The notes under the pieces were generated by a model. That model was given only the letters and a program-made list of their open reading frames with translations. It searched no databases and was not told the origin of the DNA. From Pithys albifrons albifrons (Eukaryota > Chordata > Aves > Passeriformes > Thamnophilidae): 64,000 nt of DNA. Position numbers and translations under genes: made by a program. The stretch spans positions 18,217,224 through 18,281,223 of the forward strand of contig NC_092463.1 in assembly GCF_047495875.1 (NCBI RefSeq), in the 5' to 3' direction. Positions 11,362 to 23,281 of this stretch are shown here, in pieces (position 1 is the first letter of the stretch; each line of letters opens with the position of its first letter).

Positions 11362-14300
11362 GTAAGAGTGGCTTATTGTGGGATCTGTGTGAAATAAACT
11401 AGTATTTTGCAGAAAGTGTAAACGTACATGTAAGCTCTGGTTGACAGATACTTTGCTGCTTGCTAATACTTCTGAGGTTCTAAATGAAATAAAACTCTGC
11501 TACCTAAAATTTTTGGGTTATTGACATTGGCATATCTGTCTGTTGTGCACAGGTTTGTAAAAAAACAGTTTTTATTTTCACTAGCAAATTGCAGGGAGTT
11601 TATGGTGAGAACCTCCTACAGTAGCCTGTTCTTTTAAGTACAAATGCTTTTTCCTGCTCCTCCCCTCCCTCCTTTTCCTTAAAGACCTTTTCCTGTATTA
11701 CATATGATACAGAAGAATATCAATAATGTTAAATCTTGAAAGAAATCAGAACAGGTAGCTGTCATTTTGCTATTAACTTAGGTCTTTGTGAGGCAGTTTC
11801 TTTAACTAAACTTTTATTTCAAGGTTACACAAAACATTAAAGGGTGTAAAACGTTAAGATACTCAGCTATCTCAGGAAGCAGGGCAGTAAGAGACATCTA
11901 GTGATGGCAGTAAGAACTGTGGTTCAGTCGTTTGCTTTGCTTAAAGCAGCGCTGCTTGATCGATGGGAGAACAATTTGCCTCGGGTGTAGCTCCGCTTGC
12001 AGTCAGTCACAACAGAGATTAATTTGGTAAAGTGTACTGCCAGTGCCCTTCTCTTTCAGAACTCTCAATATCTGCAAAGGCTATTTCAGCTCAGGCAGTT
12101 GGGTATTCTGGGTGGGGTTGCATAATTAGTGCTGACCCTGCTTTGCTGGGCTGTTCCAATTACACCCTCTTTTCTCAGGAAGTGGCTGCAAGGCAATCTC
12201 TTGTTAACTCTTTTTCATTATTGTTTACTTGGGGGTTTTTTTCCCATTTCCTCTTTATTTTTTTATCCATCTTCAGAATCAGTGTCTAGCCCTTTGGGCT
12301 ACAGTATTTCCATCCAATAAATGGAAACAGAGATAGAGAGAACCTATTACATTCCCATCCTGTTGATGCTTAAAATGCACAGAGCGGAAGATACTAATTG
12401 GAATAAAATCCATGTTTTTTGATGAACAACTTTTTCAGCTGTTTTTCACATTTGCTGCACTGAAGGTTCATCCTCCAGAATTCCATGGAGTTCCCTCCAT
12501 CTGGCCGTACTGCAGCCTGGCCTTGCTAGCAGTGGAGGTCAGCTCTCTTTGTCAGCTTTGCCACTGGCTTTACCCAGGACTTGTATTCTGCTCATGGGGA
12601 TTGCAGAGCTGTGGGACTACTGGATCATTAATTATATATCATTTTTATGATGTGTCCAAGCTAAACAGAGGACATAGCGGTCTGAATTTTCTCTATAGAG
12701 TTTATCTGTGGTTTTTGCTTGGACCCTGTTCCATAATCAGGTTGACTCAAGAAGGAAATAGAACCATTTTACTTTCAGGCCAGTTGGAAACTTAATTTTG
12801 TGGAGACATCCTCAAATTGCTACACTGTAAAGTTGTATGTAGTTAAAATTTGACGCGTTTTAAGAGGACTATTTCTTGTGTTTTTTCCCAGCAGGTAGAA
12901 AACAGCATCTTCACCAGCTACATGCTAATGTAGAGCTGGGATATTAGGAATTTTACTCCTCCCTTGCTTACGTTCTCTTTGCTCTGTCTCTCAGAAAATC
13001 TTTTATAATTAGTTAATGCAGACATTTCTAATTCCTTTTGTTCTCCAGCCTTAGGCAGTATTAGAAATAGCTTGCTATGAATATATTCCTGGTGTGCATG
13101 ATGTCTGCTCATATTTAAAGGCTCTTGCAGTATCCTCTCTTTTAATTCTTGAAAGGCAGGAGTTTGGAACAGACAAGAGGCTTTGAAAGCCTTTGAGAAG
13201 TTAGGGAACTCTCTACAACAGAGTGAATTCAGCAGGCGGTTTTGTCTTGTTTCCCTCAGGGATAATAAGATTTAGAGTTTCTTTAGGAAGAAGATAAATC
13301 TGGATTCACAATGCCTCTTAGAACATCTCTGGTCCTCTCAAAACTGGATAGTTCTGTTATCAATTACTGATACACAGGGCTAAATAGGACCTGTCATGTT
13401 GAGCTTTCATGGCATCTCATGAGAACGACATCTGCTTTTAATGTGCAACAGGGGGAATTTACCACAGCATCCATGTGGCCTCGTGTTGCAGTTAAGGGTG
13501 GGAGTACTGCTCAGGCTGAGCTGTCATTCCTGCATAGAGGCTGATGCTTCAGTCACACTGGCAGGGGATGTTTTCAGACCTGTTTAGGTGCAGGAAGGTT
13601 GATTTCTCCTTCTAGCTTTCACCCAGGAGGGAGGTCTGGGCAGCCATGAGAGATGATTCAGTCTCCTGTTCTACAGAAATTGTGTGACTCTGCTTATATA
13701 TTGAGAAGCCAGACAGCTTCTTTCTAAGAAGTTTTCACTCCAGTGTATATTTTCTCGAGAGGAGTTCCTTTGGTGCTGTAAATTAAAGGCTTAAAGCCAC
13801 CTAAAGAAGGTAGTTTTCATCACTCATATAGGGCACCTGTAGCATTTTCTTGGTAGCACATTGTTGCATAATAAATTAAATCTTTCCATTGTTTTTCTTT
13901 AGTTACCCTGTGTGGGAGTTACAGGTTCTTCTATAAGGTGCTGGTCTTCTATTGGCACTTCTTGCTGTCTGAGCTTTTTGTTTCATTTTGTTTGTATTTC
14001 CTCTGTATTTTAATGTTCTTTGGTTTTACTGTCCCCCAAACTGGTGCAAATGACTTGCAGTATGCTGTCCTGTTGTGCAGTGCCATTAATGCCAAAACAG
14101 AGTAACAGAAAGTTTGTTCATGAGTTAAATTTGCAGTTGTAATTAGATAGAGTATTTTGACTAATATGTTATTCAGAAAGGAGGCCAAACCCATAGCATT
14201 GGACTAAGGTGGAATTTGTGATTTCTGATGTGTAAGCTCCCATCAGTTGGAAATTTACTGTGCTGTTCATCTTTGACAACATGACTGAACGCATTGGCAT

Positions 14301-14584
14301 GTTTTGTTTCTGCACAAGGTATTGATGTGTCACTGTTTCCATGTAATTATTTTATATTTTTATATATAAAGTACAATTGAATTAAGTACTTTGGATTAAA
14401 AACCCTACTGAAATGTATTTAATAAACATGATTTTCCATGAATAAAGAATAGCAATTGAGGAGAGCTTCATTATTTTGTAGTGCATTTGGCTTAAATTGC
14501 ACAAATAGGCCTTTCATTCCAAACTAATCTACAAATGGAAAAGGCATCCCACACTATTTTTACTTTGACAATCATCCTCTGGTG

Positions 14585-15127
14585 TTAAATCTCCACAGCA
14601 GAGCATAATTGGATGTGTTTTGACAGTAGCTTTTTATTTACTTTATTCACGCCGCTTTTAGTTTGTTTACCATCCATATTTTCCATGTTGTGGCTGACAA
14701 GTCTTAAGACCCACCCAAAGACAGCAGGGAAAAATAACGCTTCAAAGCTGCACAGCGTGTAGTGTGTCTCTAACATGAGATCCATCATATATATTTTTGG
14801 CAGACCATATCCCCAAACAGTTCCCTGAGAGAACCTAAAAGCAAATGCAGTGATAGTCTGGATATATGGAAAAGAAAATATTGATTTACAAAGGTCTTCA
14901 GTGAAAGCAGGCAAAGCCAGTATTTCCTTACATGCAGCAAGGAGTTGGTTGTGCTTTGAAGATGAGCTCTTGCTCTTCCTATCATCCATCATACATTGGA
15001 AAATAGCTTTTAACTCTTTTCCTAGGAAGACATCTGTGTTCACTTTAGTAGGCACAGTCTCTGGCAAAGTGGCCAGTGCCTCTGCCATCACATGTCTTGG
15101 CAAAGTGCAAGGAGCTCTGTCTTCCAC
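14585..15127 (-). other. Unexplained 180-codon antisense open frame
   Basis: A Met-initiated frame of 180 codons runs antisense inside the last FOXN3 intron. It contains a Lys/Ser-rich patch (DRKSKSSSSKH) followed by mixed helical-looking sequence (LLAACKEILALPAFTEDL). A second open stretch upstream on the same strand (15147-15347) is in another frame. Two AATAAA signals on the minus strand (complements of 14633-14638 and 14642-14647) lie in its last codons. I do not recognise a family. It may be a decayed retrocopy or repeat-derived sequence, or simply chance, since a frame of this length is possible by chance in 64 kb. Confidence 0.25.
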
Positions 15128-15674
15128 GGGAGTCAGGCATCGCTGGTTACATCAACCCTTGGGAAGAGCACAAGCTTAGAAGTTGATGTAACAGTAGAGC
15201 TGTCGGAACTACAGTTTCAGTGCATTCAGCAGACAGCCTCCACCATGATGTTTGGGATTTTCCCTGGTTATCCACACTGTGGGAGTGGTTTGTGACTATG
15301 TCCAAGTCCTGCTGCAGTCCAGTAGAACTGCTGAGCCTAAGCCTCATTTACCTGATATGGGCATATCCACTGAGTTGAGGGTGAGGGAAATTCACCCCAC
15401 AGAGAATCTCACCAGCTGTTTAGCATGGACCTTGTAATTTGGTTCACATTATTCTGCAGAAGATGTTTTACCAAATATCATTGGTAACTTTTAAAAAAAC
15501 TTCTTTATATGCTATGTATGCCTAGGTAATAGATTAGATTGCTTTATTTGTGTTTGTTAGAAATACCTTGGGATTTAAATTACTGTAGGTTAAAAATAAA
15601 AATTAATGGGAAATTACAACGTGGGGTTTTCCCCTTTTTTTGCAGTTCTTTCTCACCAAAATTTGTAGCTGCTC

Positions 15675-16245
15675 TGCCTTCTTTTGGCTGGGATAGAGTT
15701 CATTGTCTTCCTACTAGCTGGTACAGAGCTGTGTGTTGGATTTAGCACAAGAATAATATTGATAACACACTGATGGTTTAGTTGCTGAGCAGTGCTTACC
15801 CCAAGTCAAGGACTTGGCAGTCTCCCATGCTCTGACACTGAGCAGGTGCACAAGAAGCTGAGAGGGAGCATAGACAGGGCAGCTGACCCGACCTGGCCAA
15901 AGGATATTCCACACCACAGAGCATTATGCCCTGTGTATAAACCCGGCAAGTTGGCAGGAGGAGCTGATTGCCCCTGGGCTATTGAGTGGTGAGCAGCTGT
16001 CTCAGTGGAGTTGAATGGTGAGCATCCTTTGTGTTTCTTGTGTTTTGTTCTTCTCTTTTTGTTCCTCCCTTTTCGTCATCAATGTCATTGTTGTCATTAA
16101 TGGTTTTGTTATTAGTTACTTTATTTATTAAAGTGTTTTTATCTCAACCCTTGGTTACCTTTTCCTAGTTCTCCCCATCCCACCTGGAGCGGGGAAAAGC
16201 AAGCCAGCTGCATTTTAGGCAGTTGCTGGCTGGGGTTAAACACCT
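15675..16245 (+). mobile_element. Solo ERVL-type endogenous retroviral LTR
   Basis: The sequence follows the abundant avian ERVL LTR as I remember it: ttttggctgggatagagtt near the start, ttgataacacactgat, aagtcaaggactt and ggatattcca in U3, a TATAAA box at 15936-15941, an ATTAAA signal at 16127-16132 followed by tttttatctcaaccc, and a 3' end near gctggctggggttaaa. No internal retroviral genes adjoin it, so it is a solo LTR, left when the two LTRs of a provirus recombine. It lies in sense orientation to FOXN3 within the last intron. No clean target duplication is visible, and the boundaries are good to about 10 bases. Confidence 0.85.
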
Positions 16246-19200
16246 GTGTTCTCGAGGAATTTCACAATTATCTGTAAATTGCAAGCAAACTTCCTAGGGA
16301 ATTTCCTTCAGTTAAAAAAAACATTCTATTCAAGTTTCCAAGATAAAATGTTCCCTCTTCCTAGGGAAAGCAAGTGTATCTGCACTGGCAGAGCTACTGC
16401 TCTTCCTTGATTTGAGAAAAAAAAGAAAGAAAGAAAAGAAATCAACAAAACACACGAAAATGCAATACTGACAGACCTTATCTACTTTATCATGAGTAGA
16501 TTTTAAAATACTCGTTCTTCTTCTGCTGTTAATGACACAGTTCCTTATGCAGCTCCTGATCATTGGGGGGTGACAAGAGTTTTTTGCCTAACTTTATTTG
16601 AAGATGAAAGATTGTAACTTGGGATTATTTTCACTTCAAATTTACAGAGCATTTACTAGATTTTTCCTCAGGCATTCAAGCATCAATTCAAGCAGTGATT
16701 AAGTACACCAAACCTAAGTAACGTGTGCAGAGTAGATGCCAAAGCATAAGTACAATTATTATTTCATTTGTTTACATTGTCTGTGAATTATTATTTTTGC
16801 TTAGGTAAAGGAATTGGTAGGTATTTCCTTTTATAAATTATTAATTGTATCTTCTTAATGCTTTTGCTAATTATTGACATGATCACCTTAACAAGCCCCA
16901 AGTCATCCTTGTCGCATTTCCCTTCACACCTGTAACAGGCAGGATCAGTTACCCTTGGGAGCTGAAGGAATCCTTTAGTAACTAAGACAATAATACTGAC
17001 TGACTTGATTATTCTTTCTTTGCAAAATGCAGAAGGCTGCATTTGGCTTGACTTCAGATCTGCTGTTCATACTGCTGGCAATTCATGACTCACATTTTCT
17101 GTGGTCCTTTGCATACAATTATGCTCTGAAGTACCTTTGTAAGAGCTTCTGTCACTGTTGTGAGCAACTTGTTGCTGACTTTTAACTCAAGGACCCCTGA
17201 CAGAATCTCATCATACAGCACGTGAGCATGACTTACTTCTTCATATGCTTGTTCATCCTCCTGCCTGCTGGTATGTAGTAGTTTTAAGAAGCAGTTAAAC
17301 TACCTGTAGCCAAAAGTTCTGACTCTCATGAACTTCCCCTATAAAAATAAAGCAGAAATGCCTTTTTTTTTTTAAGCAAACCTGGAACCTGTCAAAATCT
17401 ACAAACCAAACTTACCTGCTTTCTTTCTATCTTATAACTGGATGTTTTAGGTTACATACAAAAACTACCATCTATGGGTGTTCAGTATCTGTCATCCAGA
17501 GGGATCAGAGGTAGATAAAGGTGATATTTAAAATCCACATAGGTTCTCCTTGTTCATCAAGGGAATATACCTACCTCAAGGGTCGAATACAGTAAGTATT
17601 TTTCAGCAAAACTTTTTGCCATTTTGCAGGCAGAATGGTTACTTACTTTTCTTTAAAGCTAGCAGAGAAATTTAAGGAAGGTATTTCTGTCCTTGGTAAA
17701 ATGATGGAGACTTTTGTCTCATCCTGAGAAAGACCTCTGTGAAAGGCAGAGGCACTTACACTGTGCAAAAGACATTATTTCCTTACTCCTTGAGATGCAG
17801 CTGCTGTGAGTCCCATCTGCCTTCTGATGACATTAATAGCAGAATTCTTATCCATTACCAATGGGAATGAAGTCAGACTTTCAAAAGTCCCAATTTACCT
17901 CTGCACTGCTTGAGGATTGTGTCATTGTGCTACACCCAAACAGAAATATTTTTGAAAGAATCTGTGCACAGGGCTTTAGGTTCAGGTCTCTCAAGCAAAT
18001 TAAACAGTCCATGTTAGTAGGATGAAAAGCTCTAGTTCCTTCCCATGGACTTCTTGAAAGGATAAACCACTACTTCAAAACATGAAAATATCTCAGTTTC
18101 TGGAAATTTTGAAATAAAGTTCTGGGAAAAAAAAAGGGGGAAGTAAGGTATTACTTGAAATAACTTCCTCTTCTTGTTATAGTAAGCACAGAATTCTTAA
18201 ATACCTTTCTTTCCTCTGTAATTTAAAACCAATCCAAACATCAGAGCAAGCACTTGTTTTAAAAATCTTTTACTGTTTCAGTAAAGTTAGAGGTACAACT
18301 AGAACTATGAGTAAAAATAGATTCAGCTAGCCAAAATCTGTCTCCTGAAATCCAGAAGAGTTCTGTGCACTGATGATCTATTCTTAGTGAATATATGATT
18401 GTATAAGACCAGTGTAAAGTGTTTGTATGTCTCAGAAGCATGTGTGGACTATGAATGGTTGAGGTATTGGTTTATTCAACTCTTACTAATTTACTAATAT
18501 CAGTTATAAGTAATTCATTTTATGTTTGAGCTGTTGCATATCAACGTTCAGATCAATTTCCTTTCAGGGTACATGACTTCTGATGTTGTGAATATCCTAA
18601 AACACTCTGCCATATAACTTTTTTATTTCTGTAAATATCCTTTGCTAATTCTCTCCCTGACCTGCTTTCTCTTCCTTTTTTATTTCCTCAAGCAGAACTG
18701 GTTGGAAATCTTTCAAAATGTAAGTGAAACCCAAAGATTTTTCTGAGTTGCAAATGCTGTCCGTTTCCTGACCAGTTCCACCATAGAAGCCTTTCTTCTC
18801 AAGTGTATTGGTATTTCCTTTCCTCCCCTCTTTAAGTGATTCCTTTTTTGCCCCTTTCTGTGAACTTTGTTTTTCTTTCTCAGCATCCCTGCTTGCAGTC
18901 CCTCCCCGTGGGATGCTGACCCCGTGGTAGTACCCCTTCCCCTGGGGCATTGCCTCTGTACTCCCCTGGCATTTCATTCTGGTTTTGTGCTCATTTGAAA
19001 GAATCAGAATCTGGAGTAAGTCCCACAGGCAGAGCTTCTGAATCCAAATTAAAGCCCCTTTAATGTAAAAGCAACACTAGAGACTCAGGACTAGGACAAA
19101 CTGGCACATGGTTGCACTGCTCCATGAAACTGTGGCTTTCCTTTTGTTGACAGCGTCTCAGTACGTACTAACAAGAGTAGATTTAATAACATAGAAATGG

Positions 19201-21301
19201 GCACCATAGTTTAAATCCCATCGTTGTTCACTAACAGTGTAGGAATCTCATTGGAGTTCTCACCTATTCTGTACTATATTTGTGTCCTTGGAGCAAGAAT
19301 TGATTATTTTATAATGGAAAAGTAGTAGCATGTGTCTTTTAGTGAGCCACGTTGCTTTGACTTTTAGCTGCCTAGTAAAATCAAGTAACTTTAATTTTAT
19401 GCTAATTTATGATAATTTTTAACATCTTTAAATGTAAATTTACCCTAAAAATGTAGTATCTGTCACTTAAAATGCATCACATGCTTCCTTGTAATGACTG
19501 ATTTTAAGAAGTTGGTTATAAATTCACCTTGCAACTAGTTTAGTATGGATGATTTCTTCTTTTAAGCATTTGGCAACCTCTAATGACATCCCCTGCAGTG
19601 TCAAGCCATCACAGAGTAAATGCAGCTGGCTTGCAGCACAATCATGAATGACATTGCATTTAGTTATTAATAATTGAAGTCCTTCTGGGTTCTTCATAGA
19701 ATTTATGGATCATACATCTACTCAGAAATCTCGGGGAATGTAATTTTGTTGAGCAAAAGACATTGGCAAAAGTCTGTCTTTGCTAATCATTTGGCCTTCT
19801 ATTCTAAACATTGCTTTGAAAGCACTGTAAATAAGAACATTTGGAATGACCGATTAATTTACTACCTTCTAGTATTGTCCTGTCACTGGTTCATAAAAGA
19901 AAGCAGTTTCTTATCTTGGCAAGGTCTACAGACAAGAGCATTTGGATGAATAGGAGCTGTGGAATTGCATATCACTTTTATATTTCCCACCTTTCAACCT
20001 AACCTTTCAAAAATGGATAATACTCTGCTGTTTCTTCTATAAAAACACATACCTGAGGTCCATTCCCTGAAACCTAAATCACTTTTCCATTTTTCAAGCA
20101 GAAGAGCAGTAATACTCTGGACTTGCCACTGTGCCATTCCACTTAAGAAATATCTGTGTTCAGTGCATGCATTTAAGAAAAGGTTTTAATCCAACACTGC
20201 CATGAGCATGCAAAAGCACTCTGGTGGTAGCACGAAGATGGCAGGAATAGACTTTAAATCAGTTTATCCTGGGATACCTTAAACAGTCTTGCTTTTTTGT
20301 TGGTTTTTTGTGTTTTTTTTTAATGAGAGATGTTCAGGAGATGTTCAAGGCTGGTGGCAATGATGATGGCTTTACTCAATGATAAACATCCTACTCTCCT
20401 TTTTTCAGCAGACATTAAGGATTAAGAACTAAGAGTCAGTCCCTTTTTTAGTAGTCTTGCAAGCATTGTATTCTTTACTGAAAAGTCAGTGGCAATGTTC
20501 TAATGCTTTTCAGTCCAGAAAGGAACACTGTTGGTATTTAAATGTGTCTTGTTGCAGTAGTTTGCACAGCACAGGTTACTGTAAAACTGAGAGGGGAAAT
20601 GACAGCTTCTAGAGCAAATCCAGATTTATTTTTTTTTCTACTGCCTGTTTAGGAACACATTGTAATCTTTTGTTGGCAGCTAGTAGCTTGAGATTGTATT
20701 GCTTTTAAGATTATTCATTAACAGATCGGAATAAAAAATGTGACTGGACCTGGGTTTTAAACTCACTTCTTTTGTTGGAAAGAATCCTAAATGGAAGGTG
20801 TGGTAGTTCCAGGTGAAACATCTGCTCTTGGGATGCTAGAGCTGGAAAGTGTCTTTCTTCAGAAGGCAAGGAATTACTCCAGAAAGCCAGTGTCTCTTCC
20901 CCCCATTTTTGGTAGTACATCATTTTATATGAAAAGGAGGAGGAGATATTTATGCAAGAGTTGATTTATCCAGTAGATAAAATAATGTTGGGTTTTTTTC
21001 TTTTTAATTTTTGGAAGTGTAAACTATTAATTGAAATGTAAATCAGGCATGTTCAGATATCATTTATTAGTAACCATCCCCTACTTGCTCCTGCCTCTTG
21101 TGCGTCTTTTGGCTTGTTTTATATGTCATGTCCAATCCATGAGCAATTAGGCTTTGAAACCACCTTGCATGGACATTACTTTGGTACTTGTAATTTCAGA
21201 TTATAATTTCAATTTCTCTGTTAGTTAGCTTTATTATCTTTTGTTTTGAAGCAGGATCACATCTCTGTGGCTTCTAAGACTGCTTCCCTTTGTTTTTATA
21301 G

Positions 21302-21851
21302 GAATGGAATAACAAACTGCCGAATGCGGACAGAAAGCGAACAGTCCTGCGGCTCTCCAGTTGTTAGCGGTGACCCAAAGGAGGATCACAACTACAGTAG
21401 TGCCAAATCTTCCAACCACAGGAGCACATCACCTGCTAGTGACTCCATTTCCTCTTCCTCTGCTGATGACCAGTATGAATTTGCAACTAAAGGTAGCCAA
21501 GACAGCAGCGAAGGAAGTGAAGTCAGCTTCCAGAGCCATGAGAGCCATAGTGAAACAGAAGAGGAGGACAAAAAGCAAAGTCGGAAGGAGACCAAGGATT
21601 CTTTGGCTGACAGTGGGTATGCATCCCAGCACAAGAAAAGGCAACATTTAATGAAGGTGAAAAAAGTACCAAGTGACACACTGCCTCTTAAAAAGAGACG
21701 TACAGAAAAGCCCCCAGAGAGTGACGATGAGGAGATGAAAGAAGCTGCAGGATCACTCCTGCATTTAGCAGGAATTCGATCCTGTTTGAACAACATCACG
21801 AATCGGACGGCAAAGGGGCAGAAAGAGCAAAAGGAAACCACAAAAAATTAG
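21302..21851 (+). CDS. FOXN3: FOXN3 terminal coding exon
   Basis: The first base completes a split Arg codon; 182 codons and a TAG (21849-21851) follow. The peptide is the C-terminal regulatory half of FOXN3. In order, it has a conserved [13 protein letters not shown] motif, a Ser-rich tract, an acidic/Ser-rich stretch (SETEEED), DSGYASQ, a basic nuclear-localisation-like cluster ([10 protein letters not shown]), an acidic SDDEEMKEA, and the motif [15 protein letters not shown] shared with FOXN2. The C terminus is reported to contact co-regulators such as SKIP/SNW1 and menin; that is family knowledge, not visible here. The in-frame Met at 21246 lies upstream of the acceptor and is intronic. 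The frame is intact and the protein ends normally. Confidence 0.96.
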
Positions 21852-22327
21852 AACAAATCAATGATTTGTTTGAACTTACAAAGTTTTGTTTCAGCACGTC
21901 AGGTGAATTCTAATGATTTGTGGCAATATCAGCAATTTTTTCCTTTTTTTGTTTTTCTTCTATTTGTTTTTGTTTTGTTTCTTTTTTTCTTTTTTTTTTT
22001 TTTGGACCCTTAAGATTTTTATTTTTAAAGGAGATTGAAGCCATAGAACTCATACTGATACTCAGCTAATTTACAAAAAGCTTTTCATTACCTGAAGACA
22101 AAAAGTTAACAAAAAAAAAAAGAGCCAAAATCGCCATTGCTTTCTCCAGCTTGTCAGAAATGCATGGGTGAATACGCAGTGACATCAACATTAACACGAT
22201 GGGAGTAAAATTGGGCACTTGGAAATCCCTCTTATAGTAGAAGAGCTGTGCATAATTTAGTATTGATTCAGGCCTGGCCCTTAAGAATTTTTTTAATGGC
22301 CTTACAATTGGGTTAGAAGTGAATGTG

Positions 22328-22333
22328 AATAAA
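22328..22333 (+). promoter_or_regulatory. Possible proximal FOXN3 poly(A) signal (AATAAA)
   Basis: A canonical AATAAA about 480 bases after the stop codon, followed by gagatttgtggg. Use of this site would give a short-UTR isoform. AATAAA at 22853 is a second candidate. Neither can be confirmed from sequence. Confidence 0.35.
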
Positions 22334-23210
22334 GAGATTTGTGGGAAAGAGGAGGCTCATACTTCTCAACCAAGAACCATCTAGTGGCACTTGGATACAC
22401 TGTGCCATACAAGGCTTTGGACAGCCACTGGTGGCAACTGTGCAAGCCGTAATGCACTTTCAGTGCTTCGTGTATTCTGTGTGGCTTATAATGTAAAGAC
22501 TGATGACTATAAGTTTGAGGAAATTTGAACTATGTATGCAATGGGTTTCAGTGAAATAATGAGAAGAAATGGGAGGGAGTCACTGTTAGTAGCATCATTA
22601 ACCATTGAATTCTGTCTTCTATATTTAAATTGAAATAATCTTCAAAAAGCCATAAGCCCGAAGATTGGCACTGCGTGCAAAAAATCATAGTAATAGGGAA
22701 AAACAAGCTATGTCTTCTAAACTGCCTGAGTGAAAAGCAATCAAGTCTAAGAAATTACAGTACATCAGAATCTTTTTCTGTGGATCACATCCTTGATCTA
22801 ACTGGGGAAACAAAGCTACAAAACCTGCCATTAGTAGTATTCTGTATTTAAAAATAAAAGGAAAGCATATTGGTGAACAGTAAAAATCAGAAGTTCAACA
22901 AAAGAGCTCCTACACTGCCCTCAGAATTGAGTGTGCAGTGCCCGTCAGTCAGGATTCATCTGTGCAAAAATGACAACAAATTTCCAGATTGAACCAGCGT
23001 AGCCAGCAGAAGAAATTTGATCCACATTGCATGGATTCCTTAGGGAGGGGGGGAAAACAAAAAGCAAACAATTTTTTTTATTCAAAGATGACAAAGTTCT
23101 TGTAAGGTAAATAATGTATTTAGCATGAAGCATGAATTATTTTCATATAAATATAGAAAATAGATAAAAAGGCTATGCCTCTAATTTTTAAGCCCTTAGG
23201 CTTAGAGTTT

Positions 23211-23281
23211 GTTTTTTTGGGATTTTATTTTGTTTTGTTTTGTTTTTGTTTTGGTTCTTTTTTTGTTGTTGGGGTTTTTTT
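23211..23281. repeat. (GTTTT)n-like T/G-rich tract in 3'UTR
   Basis: GTTTT-type units (attttgttttgttttg) are interleaved with longer T runs. This is simple low-complexity sequence in the UTR and gives U-rich RNA on the sense strand. Confidence 0.8.

Larger units (their letters stand above)
11362..21301 (+). other. FOXN3: FOXN3 last intron (~9.9 kb)
   Basis: The donor is gtaaga at 11362 and the acceptor AG is at 21300-21301, after a pyrimidine tract (cttccctttgtttttat). The intron carries an ERVL-type LTR (about 15675-16245) in sense orientation and an unexplained 180-codon antisense open frame (14585-15127). The remainder is AT-rich with no exon I can support. Stretches such as 19330-19520 are very AT-rich, but nothing specific can be assigned to them. 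Confidence 0.87.

Noticed and set aside
21246..21301. Upstream in-frame Met extension of the FOXN3 last exon
   Set aside because: This stretch is the pyrimidine tract and acceptor of the intron; the joined frame from the previous exon enters at 21302.
21392..21841. 149-codon minus-strand frame opposite the FOXN3 last exon
   Set aside because: An antisense shadow of the Ser/Glu/Lys-rich FOXN3 coding sequence.
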